This document shows, piece by piece, positions 18,212 to 27,372 of a stretch of 64,000 nucleotides of DNA. How positions within the stretch are numbered: the first letter of the stretch is position 1; each line of letters starts with the position of its first letter. This DNA comes from Raoultibacter phocaeensis (GTDB lineage Bacteria; Actinomycetota; Coriobacteriia; Coriobacteriales; Eggerthellaceae): positions 1,302,001 through 1,366,000 of the forward strand of contig NZ_CABDUX010000002.1 in assembly GCF_901411515.1 (NCBI RefSeq), given 5' to 3'. The notes below the pieces were generated by a model. It saw nothing but the letters and a program-made list of their open reading frames with translations, ran no database searches and was not told where the DNA came from. A program made the translations under genes and the position numbers.

Positions 18212-18778
18212 ATGGCACTCTACGATGACATACTCGCTTACGAGCCCTTCAACGAGCAGGAAGCCGTCGACAAGGCCGTCATCCTCGAAGAGCTCGCCAC
18301 GCGACGCGACGTGTTCGATCGGACTGCTCTCGCGCATATGGCATGCTCGATTTGGACGGTCGATCCGACCAAGACGCGTACGCTCATGGTGCATCACAAC
18401 ATCTACAATTCGTGGTCGTGGATCGGCGGTCACGCCGACGGGGAACGCGACCTGGCTGCCGTTGCCCTGCGCGAGCTTGAGGAGGAAACGGGCGTGCGAG
18501 AGGCCCGGCTTGCCCCCTGCGGCATCTATTCGCTCGAAGTCCTTACCGTGAACGGGCACGTCAAGCGCGGTGCATACGTGGGATCGCATCTTCATTTGAA
18601 CGTGACGTACCTGGCCGTGGCATCGCCCGACGAGCCGTTGCGCGTGAAAGCCGATGAGAACAGCGGGGTGCAGTGGGTCGCCCTCGACGATGTCGTCGGC
18701 ATATCGAGCGAGCCATGGATCGCCGAGCGCATATACAAAAAGCTCATCGCCAAGCTTCCAACCGTCGACCTCGCATAG
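18212..18778 (+). CDS. NUDIX hydrolase
   Basis: 188 residues. The NUDIX box is complete: GGHADGERDLAAVALRELEEETGV (GX5EX7REUXEEXGU), so it should hydrolyse a nucleoside diphosphate linked to another moiety using Mg2+. The N-terminal ~40 residues precede a region typical of the family with HHNIYNSWSWIGGHA. Substrate not predictable. A promoter candidate (TTGCCG with TATACT at about 18147) lies upstream; it is divergent from the Nif11 peptide operon. Confidence 0.87.
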   Translation: MALYDDILAYEPFNEQEAVDKAVILEELATRRDVFDRTALAHMACSIWTVDPTKTRTLMVHHNIYNSWSWIGGHADGERDLAAVALRELEEETGVREARLAPCGIYSLEVLTVNGHVKRGAYVGSHLHLNVTYLAVASPDEPLRVKADENSGVQWVALDDVVGISSEPWIAERIYKKLIAKLPTVDLA

Positions 18779-18971
18779 CATCCTCGAAAGTGACAGCTCG
18801 AACGAAGGCGAATCGCGCAAGCGCTTCCTTAAGGTTTCCTTAAAGCCTGTGGGAACGGTGCGCTTTCTCGATATCGCGCAGCGCGCAAATGCCGGTCCTC
18901 GCGAAACGCTGTGATATCATGCAAGAGATTACTCTGAACGATCCGAACGCGTACATGCACAAGGAGATACG

Positions 18972-19408
18972 ATGAGCGACCAGAATACCGGCGGCGGCGT
19001 CGTCCCGCCCGCAAACGACGACACGCAAAGCGACCCCGGCCCCTCCCCTGAACCAGTCGGAGCAACCCGCGAACGCCCCCGAAGCCGATCCCCAGAACAC
19101 CTCCGAGCCCGGGGCAACCTGCACGAATCCAGCTGCGTAGAAAATGCGGATACGCAGCAGACGCCGCCTCCCCGCCCTCCCCGTACGGCACGCCGCCTGC
19201 GCAGCAGCAGGCCCAGCCCTACGTAGCGCCGAGCGCACCGCAACCCGCGGCGCAACCCGAGCAAACGGCGAATCAGGCGCCCGCCTATCCCCAAGGCTAC
19301 ACGCAGCAGATCCCGCAACCCCCCGCCCAGCAGGCATTCGGGGCACCGGCACCAAGCCCTTACGGACAGCAGCAGCCGGCGTACGGGCAGCCAACCCACG
19401 GACAACCG
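18972..19408 (+). pseudogene. Frameshifted 5' part of the Pro/Gln-rich membrane protein gene
   Basis: A good ribosome binding site (AAGGAGATACG) precedes an ATG at 18972, but the coding character moves through three frames. The first ~25 codons (starting SDQNTGGG) are in frame 1. A second frame gives QSEQPANAPEADPQNTSEPG and ends at a TAG at 19138. A third, opened from about 19141 (YAADAASPPSPYGTPPAQQQ), runs on into the intact downstream part. Two single-base changes of the same sense would restore one gene of ~460 codons. Either the gene is broken or the assembly has homopolymer errors (C-runs near 19040, G-run near 19110). Confidence 0.7.
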
Positions 19409-20368
19409 ATGGGACAGCAACCCCAAGGGTATCAGCAGCCCCCCGCATACGGGCAGCCCTACCAGCCACCGCACCAGCCCTACGGCGCAGGCGGCTACCA
19501 GCCCCCGCAACCCCCGCAGACACCGCAGCCCCCGTACGGTTCGTACAACCAAGAGCCTCCCAAGAAAAAGGTCTGGCCCTGGGTGCTCGTCGGCTGTCTG
19601 CTTATCGGATTGCTCGGCCTCGGCGGATGCGTCGGCTGCGTAGCGTGCTCAGCCATCGTCTCCTCTGACTACGATCGTTCGAACTCCCGATACTACGACT
19701 CTTACGATTACGATCCGTACGAGTACGACTACAACTACGATTACGACGACTTGTACGACGGCTATTTCGACGATTACTCGTCGATGTACACCTACACGTA
19801 TTCCGAAATCATGTCCGATAAGAACAGCTACGACAACGTGATCGAGAACGGCAGGATCTCCAACGGCGTCTACGAAGTCGGCGTCGACATCGAACCGGGG
19901 CGATACTTCATGGAAGGCGATCCGACCGAAGAAGGCTACTACGTTCTGTACGATCCCGACGACGATAGAGCCGACAGCTACGAAATGGACGAGTCGGTCG
20001 CGTACTTCGGCAACTACTACGTCGATCTCGACAGAGGCGACATCATCGTGTTCAGCCCTTCGGGCGATCAGTCGATGATGGCCGCAGCCGATGCCTCGTT
20101 CGCCCCGACGGCCCCGTATGCAGGGGGGCTCTACCTCGTGGGAACCGATATACCCGCCGGCACGTACACGGTGAACCTCGACGAAGCCGCTGCCGCGAAC
20201 GCGGCGTCGGAAGCCGCGGCGTTCATCATGAAAGACCTCGAATGGGACGATGACAGCATCACCGACCGGTACTACACGGTCAAAGGCGGAAGCCATACCA
20301 TCACCGTCAAGAACGGCCAGTGGCTCGAGGCGTACGCCGTAACGCTCACCCCCACCGACGCCTCGTAG
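19409..20368 (+). CDS. Membrane-anchored protein with Pro/Gln/Tyr-rich cytoplasmic part and two extracytoplasmic beta modules (intact 3' part)
   Basis: From the first in-frame ATG the part has 319 residues; the frame is open back to ~19141. It contains a P/Q/Y-rich low-complexity region, a KKK stop followed by one membrane helix (VWPWVLVGCLLIGLLGLGGC), an extremely Tyr/Asp-rich linker (~residues 95-135), and two copies of a small module with the pattern G-Y-VG-DI--G-Y (GVYEVGVDIEPGRYF and GLYLVGTDIPAGTYTV). The second ends TVKNGQWLEAYAVTL, a module common in surface proteins of Firmicutes and Actinomycetota. Function unknown. The natural start is probably at 18972, separated by two frameshifts. 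Confidence 0.75.
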   Translation: MGQQPQGYQQPPAYGQPYQPPHQPYGAGGYQPPQPPQTPQPPYGSYNQEPPKKKVWPWVLVGCLLIGLLGLGGCVGCVACSAIVSSDYDRSNSRYYDSYDYDPYEYDYNYDYDDLYDGYFDDYSSMYTYTYSEIMSDKNSYDNVIENGRISNGVYEVGVDIEPGRYFMEGDPTEEGYYVLYDPDDDRADSYEMDESVAYFGNYYVDLDRGDIIVFSPSGDQSMMAAADASFAPTAPYAGGLYLVGTDIPAGTYTVNLDEAAAANAASEAAAFIMKDLEWDDDSITDRYYTVKGGSHTITVKNGQWLEAYAVTLTPTDAS

Positions 20369-20387
20369 GAACGGGGCGGGTACGCAT

Positions 20388-20810
20388 ATGTCCGAACAAG
20401 AAAAAGCCCCCCTCGAAGAAGGTGCGTCGCTTGAAGAAGTGCGCGCCTTCTTCGCCGACGACCGGTTTGCAACCAAGGCGTGCAATGCGCGCATCGTTGA
20501 AGCCGGGCGCGGGCACGCCGTCTGCGAATTCGTCATCGAGGAGATCCACCGAAACGCCATGGGCGGGGTGATGGGCGGTGCCATATTCACCCTCGCCGAT
20601 TTCGCCCTCGCCATCGCTTCGAACGTCGGCGAAGCTCCCACCGTGTCGGTCAGCAACTCCATCGAGTTCGTTGCAGCCGCCAAGGGAGAAAAGCTCAGAG
20701 CCACCTGCGACGCCGACAAATCGGGCCGCTCGCTCGGCTTCTACACGGTCCGCATCGTCGACGACTTCGACAGGCTCGTCGCGATCATGACGGCCACCTG
20801 CTACCGTTAG
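20388..20810 (+). CDS. PaaI-family hotdog thioesterase
   Basis: 140 residues. The hotdog-fold thioesterase pattern is clear: HRNAMGGVMGGAIFTLADFALAIASN (catalytic N/G-rich helix with Asp), then SVSNSIEFVAAAKGEKLRATC and a C-terminal DDFDRLVAIMTATCYR. Members hydrolyse acyl- or aryl-CoA thioesters in the cytoplasm. It starts 20 nt after the membrane protein gene. The particular CoA substrate cannot be inferred. Confidence 0.87.
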   Translation: MSEQEKAPLEEGASLEEVRAFFADDRFATKACNARIVEAGRGHAVCEFVIEEIHRNAMGGVMGGAIFTLADFALAIASNVGEAPTVSVSNSIEFVAAAKGEKLRATCDADKSGRSLGFYTVRIVDDFDRLVAIMTATCYR

Positions 20811-20823
20811 CAAAGCCTGCGCA

Positions 20824-21915
20824 TTACAGCACCTCATTGCGCTCGAAGAACGCAAGCGCGTTGTCGAAGCACGCCTTGTCGGCCATGCGGCGGCCGAAGT
20901 GGTCGGCGATGAGCGCATGGAGGCTTCCCACCTTGCTCGCAGGCACAAGCCAGCTCGGCACGTCGCAGCCGTCGTAGTCGCTGCCGAGCGCGAGCACGTC
21001 TTCCCCGCCGACTTCACAGATGCGGTCGATGTGGCGCAGCACATCGTCGCGAGACGGATCGGCATGCGCCTCGCTTAAAAACTGCGTACAGAAATTGAGT
21101 CCGACGATGCCGCCCGCCTCGGCGATCGCGCGTATCTGCGCATCGGTCAGATTGCGCTTGTGCCCGCACACCGCACGCGCGTTGGAATGGGATGCGGCGA
21201 ACGGACGGGTGGCAACGTCGCATACATCCGAGAATCCGCGGTCGTTCAGATGAGATACGTCCACGACGATCTTCTCGCCCTCAAGCGCAGCCACAACGCG
21301 TTTGCCGTAAGCAGTGAGTCCCTGGGTCGTATCATGGCCGCTGCCGACGGCGTTCTCACCGTTCCAGGTGAGCGTGAGCATCCTCACGCCCGCTTGGGCG
21401 ATCCGCTCGATCCGCTCGAGCGATGTTCCGTCGAAGAAGGCCCCGCCCTCCACGGTAAGGAGCGCCGCCGTCTTCCCGCTTTCGAGCACCTCGGGTATGC
21501 GCCGCGCGTCACGCACCTGCTCGACCCGGTTTGCATGCGCAGCCATCTGAGCGTCGAAGTACGCACGCACGTACTCGAAGAAATCCCAAGCCGCATCGCC
21601 GCGCAGCTCGTCGGGTACGAATACGGCGAAGCACTGGCACCACGCGTACGCTCCGATAACGTCGAGCGAGATATGCGCGTCGTTATCGACAAGCGAGCTC
21701 ATACGCTCGTGGGGCACCGCCTTATCCTGCGGCGCGAACGGCGGATACTCCTTCGATGCATGCAACGCAAGTCTGTCAAGCGTATCGCAATGCAGGTCGA
21801 AGATGCGCATCGCGCCTTCGAACGGCACGTCGATGCGGGGATTCGCAGACGCGTCGAACAGCGCCGCCTCATTCTTTTCGCATGTCTCGATCGCACGTTG
21901 CGTTTGTCCGTTCAT
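20824..21915 (-). CDS. Membrane dipeptidase (peptidase M19 / renal dipeptidase family)
   Basis: About 363 residues. M19 metal-binding residues are visible: FDLHCDTLDR (HxD), VEGGAFFDG (Glu bridging ligand), DVSHLNDRGF and SHSNARAVCGHKRNLTD (His ligands), and ALGSDYDGCDVPSWL (substrate Asp). These enzymes are dinuclear Zn dipeptidases that can cleave D-amino-acid dipeptides. The start is uncertain: ATG at 21915 (AAGGCGG upstream, overlapping the EamA gene) or ATG at 21810, which begins directly at RIFDLHCDT. No signal peptide is seen. Confidence 0.9.
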   Translation of the reverse strand: MNGQTQRAIETCEKNEAALFDASANPRIDVPFEGAMRIFDLHCDTLDRLALHASKEYPPFAPQDKAVPHERMSSLVDNDAHISLDVIGAYAWCQCFAVFVPDELRGDAAWDFFEYVRAYFDAQMAAHANRVEQVRDARRIPEVLESGKTAALLTVEGGAFFDGTSLERIERIAQAGVRMLTLTWNGENAVGSGHDTTQGLTAYGKRVVAALEGEKIVVDVSHLNDRGFSDVCDVATRPFAASHSNARAVCGHKRNLTDAQIRAIAEAGGIVGLNFCTQFLSEAHADPSRDDVLRHIDRICEVGGEDVLALGSDYDGCDVPSWLVPASKVGSLHALIADHFGRRMADKACFDNALAFFERNEVL

Positions 21916-22888
21916 CGCAAACCGCCTTCCGCACAATTTCTCCGTCTTGCTGGGGCCCTCCGCCCGACACCAAGAATATCATGGCTATCATGATCACCAT
22001 GCCTGCAATGTCCCATCCGGAAAACGCGGTGCCCAGCCACAAGGCCGAAACCACCGTAGCGCTCACCGGCTCCACCGCGCCCAGAAGGCCGCCGCGCACC
22101 GAGCCTACGATGGACACTCCGTGCAGATACAGTGCGAACGCGGCGAACGTGCCAACCAACACGAAGAGGGCGAGTACGGCGAAGCCCGCACCATCCAGTA
22201 TCGGAAAGGTGAACGGTGCGCCCGAAAGCCAGCCCACCGCCAATACGGCGCACGCAACGACGCCGCCCAAAAGCATCCCTGCGCCCACAGGCGCGAAGCT
22301 GCCCCAACGGGCGAACAAGCGCTTCGGATACACCAGGTAGAACGCTACCGACAACCCGTTCGCCAAACCCCACACTAGCCCGGGCACAGGCAAGCTCAAC
22401 GTGCCGGGATCGCCCTGCGTGGCGATCATCCAGGTTGCAGCGACGGCTGCGACGAGCCCCGCCGCCTCGCGCAACCGAGGCAGTGAACGAGCGACGAGAC
22501 ACGCCCAGACCAACACGAAAACGGTGCCGGTCATCTGGAGCACCGTCGCCGTGCCCGCGTTCGTATAGCCGATGACGATCGTATAGGTGACCTGACTCAG
22601 ATACAGCGCGATGCCGAACGCGGCCAGCTGAACGAGCGTTCGTCGATCCGCAACCATAGCCCGAAGCACCGCGCGGTGACCGAGCGCGATCACAGCGAAA
22701 AACACCGCGCCCGCGCCCACCATCCGCACTGCCGTAAGAAGCGCCGGATCCATTCCATAGCCGTTCAGCAGAAACTGCGCGCACGCTCCCGAGAATCCCC
22801 AGAGCGACGCTCCCGCAAGCGCGCACGCCACCCCGCGCAAGAACCGTTGCCGTGACAGCGCCCCTCGCGCCTTTCCACCCTCGCTCAT
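21869..22888 (-). CDS. EamA/DMT-family transporter
   Basis: 339 residues with about ten hydrophobic helices in two EamA repeats (residues ~20-155 and ~165-305): GVACALAGASLWGFSGACAQFL opens repeat 1 and GLVWGLANGLSVAFYLVYPKRL opens repeat 2, with the second-repeat signature GAVEPVSATVVSALWLG. DMT transporters usually export small metabolites across the cytoplasmic membrane; substrate unknown. The ATG overlaps the mfd stop (ATGA), so it is coupled to mfd; the C-terminus overlaps the dipeptidase start. Confidence 0.88.
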   Translation of the reverse strand: MSEGGKARGALSRQRFLRGVACALAGASLWGFSGACAQFLLNGYGMDPALLTAVRMVGAGAVFFAVIALGHRAVLRAMVADRRTLVQLAAFGIALYLSQVTYTIVIGYTNAGTATVLQMTGTVFVLVWACLVARSLPRLREAAGLVAAVAATWMIATQGDPGTLSLPVPGLVWGLANGLSVAFYLVYPKRLFARWGSFAPVGAGMLLGGVVACAVLAVGWLSGAPFTFPILDGAGFAVLALFVLVGTFAAFALYLHGVSIVGSVRGGLLGAVEPVSATVVSALWLGTAFSGWDIAGMVIMIAMIFLVSGGGPQQDGEIVRKAVCDERTNATCDRDMRKE

Positions 22889-25800
22889 CCCGCCAATTCC
22901 TTCAAGAACGCGAACACAGGACCCAGCAGGTTATCGCCTTCATCCAGTTTGAAGTGGCGCAGGGGCAGCTGAAGCTTACGCTTGTCCGCCAGATACCGGC
23001 CGCCAGAGCGGCGCAGTTTCGTCATCTGGTCGCGCGAAACGTCGATCGGCTCGACCACAAGCTTGCCCCCCGCCACCGACACGGTCTTGATGTGGCGTTC
23101 GGCGGCGAACGCCTTGATGCGCGCCTTCTCGAACAGGTTCTTCGCCGCTTGCGGCATGTCGGGACGCTTCTCCCCCAAATCCTCGTAGACGTCTTCGACC
23201 GCACGAGCGGTTGAGGCAACGGCGATCTTGCGGTACCACAGCACCCGTTCGTCGGCATCGGGCACGTAGTCTTCGGGGAGGTACGTGTGCCCGGGCACGT
23301 TCACCGTGATGTCGGAAAGCGCCGGAGGCAGCGCGTCCATCGCTTTGAGGTCGCCCTCGCGGGTAGCGTTGACGGCCTGGGAGAGCATCTGCGCGAACAG
23401 ATCGAAACCTACGGCGCTCATGTTGCCCGACTGCTCGGCCCCGAGCAGGCTTCCCGCGCCGCGGATTTCCAGATCGCGCATTGCGATGCGCATGCCGCTG
23501 CCCAAGTCGGTATGTTCGTCGAGCGCGGTCAGACGCGCCTGAGCCTCCTCGGTGAGGCTGATCTTCTCGGGGAACATGAAGTAGGCGTACGCCTGCGTGC
23601 ACGAACGGCCCACGCGCCCCTTGAGCTGGTACATCTGCGACAGGCCATAGCGCTGCGAGTCTTCTATGATGAGCGTGTTGGTGTGCGGATTGTCGATGCC
23701 GCTCTCGATGATGGTCGTCGCTACGAGAACGTCGAGCTCGCCTGCCGAGAAATCCTCCATGACGCGCTCGAGCTCGTCTTTGCCCATCTGGCCGTGCGCC
23801 ACACCCACGCGCGCCTCGCCCGCAGCAGCCGTCACGCGCTTCACGGCCTCGTCGATCGAGCGCACACGGTTGCTGACGTAGTACACCTGACCCCCTCGGG
23901 CAAGCTCGCGGCGGATGGCGGCGCTTACCAAGTCGGGGTCCCACTCCCCCACGTGCACCTCGACGGCGCGGCGGTCGTCGGGCGGCGTGAGGATAAGGCT
24001 CATGTCGCGCACGCCTGAAAGCGACATCTGCATCGTGCGCGGGATGGGGGTAGCCGAAAGCGTGAGCACGTCGATCGATTCGCGCAGGTTCTTCAGCTGC
24101 TCTTTGTGGCCCACGCCGAACCGCTGCTCTTCGTCGATGATCACGAGTCCCAGATCATGCGGATTCACGTCACGCGAAAGCAGCCGATGGGTGCCCACGA
24201 GCACATCGACGTCGCCCTCGGCGAAGCCCTTGAGCGCCTCGGCTTGCTGTGCGGGCGTGCGGAACCGCGAAAGCACTTCGACGCGCACCCCAAATGGCTC
24301 GAAGCGGTCGCGGAAGTTCGCGTAATGCTGCTGTGCCAGAATAGTCGTCGGACACAGCACCATGACCTGCTTCGAGTCCTGCGTCGCCTTGAACGCGGCC
24401 CGCAAGGCCACCTCGGTTTTACCGAATCCAACATCGCCGCAGATCAGCCGATCCATGGGTTTCGCCGATTGTATGTCGGCCTTCACATCGGCAATGGCGG
24501 CCAGCTGGTCGGGCGTCTCCTGGTAGGGAAACGCCTCCTCCATCTCGCGTTGGGCCTGCGTATCGGGCCCGAACCGGTATCCCTGCACCGTCGCCCTGCG
24601 CGCATATACGTCTACAAGGTCGAACGCAAGTTTCTTGGTAGCGGCGCGCGCCTTTTTCATCGCCCTCGACCAGTCGGCAGTGTTCAGGCGCGTCAGGCGC
24701 GGGCTCGCGCCCTCCGGTCCCACATAGCGGGTAACGCGGTCGAGCTGCTCTACCGGAACGTAGAGCTTGTCGCCTTCGGAGTATTCAAGCAGCAGGTAGT
24801 CGCGCGACGTGCCGTCCACATCGCGGCGGACGAGTTCCTTGAAGTGCGCAACGCCGTGAGCCGCGTGTACGACGTAATCGCCCGGTTTGTAGGGAAACGT
24901 GATCTCGGTGATGTCGACGTGCTTGCTCGGACGGGCGGAGGATGCGCCCTGGGTGTCCGACACGCTTACGAGCCCGAGCTTCGCCTTCGGGATGATCATG
25001 CCGAGCGGAATATCCACGTCGACCACGTTCACGACCCCGCGCCTGAGCCTGCGCTTGGCAGCACCGGGTTCCTCATCGCCCGCAGCCGAATCGAGCCATT
25101 CCTGAATGGGAAGTCCTTGGTCGACGAAGGCAAGCTTCATATCCTGCCGTGCGCGAAAGTTCGGTGCCGAGAACACCACGGTGTAATCGGTGTCGACCAA
25201 CGTCCGCAAGCGCCCGAACAGCTTGTCGGGATGGCCCGCCACCTCGACCCGCTTCACCGGCAGCTCGTCGTCCACCTGGCCGCCCACGCGCATGATCGAA
25301 ACGTAGGTAGCCCGCTGCCCTTCGCCGAAGCTCACCTTGGCGGGTTCTGCGAACAATCCCTCGACCGGGATGCTCGTGCCCTTCGCGCGCCCGGTTACGT
25401 CGTCGAAGAGATGCGCCATATCGTCGAACAGCGAGCGCGGCTCCACAAGCACGCTCAGCGCATCGTTGCGGACGTACTCGCCCAGCGTCGCCGTATTCGC
25501 ATACAGATACGGCAGAAGCGCATCCGAGCCGTCGAAGCGCAAGCCCCCGTCGAGCTTCTCGAACAGATCGCGCATCACGGCGTTGGTTCGGGCGGGCCGT
25601 TCGAGCTTTTTACGGGCGCGGGCGAGGGTTTCGGCGGAGCAGTCGAATTCCATGACGGGATAGATGCTCACCGAGGGAAGCGAGGCGATGGTCTGCCCCG
25701 TCGTGGGCACGATGCGCCGTATCTCATCAAGTTCGTCGCCGAAGAAATCGAGTCTGACCGGATAGATAAGGTTGCCGGGAAACACGTCGATCGTGCCGCC

Positions 25801-26367
25801 GCGCACGGCAAATGTGCCCGGGCCGTCGAGCTCGCCGGTGTTCGCGTAACCGCGGCTCTCAAGCGCGCGAGCCACCTCCTCAAACGACGATACGCCCGCT
25901 TTTCCGGAAGCTTCATCATTCGAGAGGTCGCACCCCGCCTCGAACGTAAGCGGGCGGAAAGCGCCGGCTCCGACAGGCGCGAGCGCGCGCACCAGCGCCC
26001 GAGCGCTCGCCACCACGACGGCCTTTTTGCCGCTTGCGAGCGCATGGGCCGCTTCCATGCGGCGTGCAACCTGCATCGGGTCACTCGGCTTCGGGGCGAA
26101 GGGGTAATCGGTACGCTCGGGAAAGCGCATGACGCGCTCGTCGCCGAGATAGGCCGCAACCGACCGCGCGAACGCAACGGAGGCATCCTCCCCCGCCACC
26201 ACCACGAGCGTCGTTTGCGGCTTGTGGGCGAAGCGGGCGGCCACGAGAAACGGGCGCGCCGACGAAGCGACGCCGAGCGTGCCGTCCTCGCCCGCATCGA
26301 GCTTGCCCCAGAATCCGTCGAGGCTCCCAGATTCTTCGAGTTTGAAGGTGAGCGAATCTATGAGCAT
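22885..26367 (-). CDS. mfd: Transcription-repair coupling factor Mfd
   Basis: 1160 residues from the ATG at 26367 (GAGGA upstream). Mfd removes stalled RNA polymerase and recruits UvrA for strand-specific repair. Domain order: UvrB-like N-terminal modules, the CarD-like polymerase-interacting domain (YKPGDYVVHAAHGVAHFKEL), the translocase with Walker A GDVGFGKTEVALRAAF, DEEQ box LVIIDEEQRFGVGHKE, motif III TLSATPIPRTM, TRG-type motif and QLKGRVGRS, then the TRCF C-terminal domain. Length is normal. The frame is open another 62 codons upstream but lacks family residues there. Confidence 0.97.
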   Translation of the reverse strand: MLIDSLTFKLEESGSLDGFWGKLDAGEDGTLGVASSARPFLVAARFAHKPQTTLVVVAGEDASVAFARSVAAYLGDERVMRFPERTDYPFAPKPSDPMQVARRMEAAHALASGKKAVVVASARALVRALAPVGAGAFRPLTFEAGCDLSNDEASGKAGVSSFEEVARALESRGYANTGELDGPGTFAVRGGTIDVFPGNLIYPVRLDFFGDELDEIRRIVPTTGQTIASLPSVSIYPVMEFDCSAETLARARKKLERPARTNAVMRDLFEKLDGGLRFDGSDALLPYLYANTATLGEYVRNDALSVLVEPRSLFDDMAHLFDDVTGRAKGTSIPVEGLFAEPAKVSFGEGQRATYVSIMRVGGQVDDELPVKRVEVAGHPDKLFGRLRTLVDTDYTVVFSAPNFRARQDMKLAFVDQGLPIQEWLDSAAGDEEPGAAKRRLRRGVVNVVDVDIPLGMIIPKAKLGLVSVSDTQGASSARPSKHVDITEITFPYKPGDYVVHAAHGVAHFKELVRRDVDGTSRDYLLLEYSEGDKLYVPVEQLDRVTRYVGPEGASPRLTRLNTADWSRAMKKARAATKKLAFDLVDVYARRATVQGYRFGPDTQAQREMEEAFPYQETPDQLAAIADVKADIQSAKPMDRLICGDVGFGKTEVALRAAFKATQDSKQVMVLCPTTILAQQHYANFRDRFEPFGVRVEVLSRFRTPAQQAEALKGFAEGDVDVLVGTHRLLSRDVNPHDLGLVIIDEEQRFGVGHKEQLKNLRESIDVLTLSATPIPRTMQMSLSGVRDMSLILTPPDDRRAVEVHVGEWDPDLVSAAIRRELARGGQVYYVSNRVRSIDEAVKRVTAAAGEARVGVAHGQMGKDELERVMEDFSAGELDVLVATTIIESGIDNPHTNTLIIEDSQRYGLSQMYQLKGRVGRSCTQAYAYFMFPEKISLTEEAQARLTALDEHTDLGSGMRIAMRDLEIRGAGSLLGAEQSGNMSAVGFDLFAQMLSQAVNATREGDLKAMDALPPALSDITVNVPGHTYLPEDYVPDADERVLWYRKIAVASTARAVEDVYEDLGEKRPDMPQAAKNLFEKARIKAFAAERHIKTVSVAGGKLVVEPIDVSRDQMTKLRRSGGRYLADKRKLQLPLRHFKLDEGDNLLGPVFAFLKELAG

Positions 26368-26622
26368 GGCACTGTCCTCTTCCGTATCAGAGCAGCACGA
26401 AAAGCCGCGATGCGCGGCTCTGTGCGAGGCTTCAACGCTGCCCGCATCATACGCGAGCAGCGTTGCCCAGTGTATCACAGCTACGGACCCCGTCGTACAA
26501 CGGTGGGCTTCCGAGAACCTGGCCGTTGCCTGCTCGGCAAAGAGTCCTTGCACTGAGAAACCCTTTCGCTTCCAAGTGAATCCGATGAGGTATCATTGGT
26601 GAAATGACTTAGAGGAGGTCTT

Positions 26623-27312
26623 ATGCCCCGCGAAACCAAACAAGCAAAGCTCGAGCGCGCGCTCGCCGTAGCAGACCGCATGAACGAGCACTATCCGCAA
26701 GCCGAGTGCGCGCTTGTGTACGGAGGCAACCCGTTTCGCCTCCTGATCGCCGTGCTGCTCTCGGCGCAGACCACAGACAAGGGCGTGAACAAGGTAACGC
26801 CCGCGCTCTGGGAGAAGTACCCCACCGTAGCCGATCTCGCCCAGGCGAACGTCGCCGACGTCGAGCAGATCATCAAGACGATCGGCTTCTATCACACGAA
26901 AGCCGCGAACTGCATAAAGTGCGCCCAGATGGTCTTGTCCGAGTACGGCGCCGAAGTTCCACGCGATATCGACGAGCTGCAAAAGCTCCCCGGCGTCGGC
27001 CGAAAAACCGCGAACGTCGTGCTCAATGAGGCGTTTGGCATCGTCGAGGGCATCGCCGTGGACACCCATGTGTTCCGCATCGCGCACAGGCTCAAGTTCT
27101 CCGCCTCAGACACCCCGTCAAAAACCGAGCAGGATCTGCTCAAGCTCTACCCGCGGGAATACTGGGGGCCGATCAACCACCAGTGGGTGCTCTTCGGACG
27201 CGAGACGTGCATCGCCCGCAAGCCGAAGTGCGACACGTGCTTCATACAAGACCTCTGCCCCACGTACGCCGCAAGCCGCAAAGCCGCCGAAAAGCGTGCA
27301 GCGAAAAAATAA
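26623..27312 (+). CDS. nth: Endonuclease III (DNA glycosylase/AP lyase)
   Basis: 229 residues; GAGGAGG precedes the ATG by 7 nt. It removes oxidised pyrimidines. Visible: LLSAQTTDKGVN, the helix-hairpin-helix LPGVGRKTANVVL with catalytic Lys, GIAVDTHVFRIAHRL with catalytic Asp, and the iron-sulfur loop C-X6-C-X2-C-X5-C (CIARKPKCDTCFIQDLC). The basic C-terminal tail KAAEKRAAKK is short. The intact cluster contrasts with the MutY-like protein in this window. Confidence 0.96.
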   Translation: MPRETKQAKLERALAVADRMNEHYPQAECALVYGGNPFRLLIAVLLSAQTTDKGVNKVTPALWEKYPTVADLAQANVADVEQIIKTIGFYHTKAANCIKCAQMVLSEYGAEVPRDIDELQKLPGVGRKTANVVLNEAFGIVEGIAVDTHVFRIAHRLKFSASDTPSKTEQDLLKLYPREYWGPINHQWVLFGRETCIARKPKCDTCFIQDLCPTYAASRKAAEKRAAKK

Positions 27313-27323
27313 CCCGATTCTTC

Positions 27324-27352
27324 CCGACAATTTTCTGCGCACACTCGTATCC
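27324..27352 (+). promoter_or_regulatory. ECF-type promoter upstream of the sigma factor gene
   Basis: CCGACAA (27324-27330), 15 nt, CGTATCC (27346-27352), preceded by CT. The same two blocks with the same 15-nt spacing occur at 28509-28537 before the VWA lipoprotein gene. Coupling of a conserved pair upstream of a sigma gene and a downstream unit is typical of an autoregulated ECF promoter. Confidence 0.72.
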
Positions 27353-27372
27353 GATACAGAAAGGAAAACCCT

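Noticed and set aside
24106-26556. Very long plus-strand reading frame (about 816 codons) opposite mfd
   Set aside because: It is an antisense shadow in a GC-rich gene: Arg/His/Gly-rich, no family motifs, no ribosome binding site. The same applies to long frames opposite priA, rodA/DUF697, mrdA and the ABC gene.
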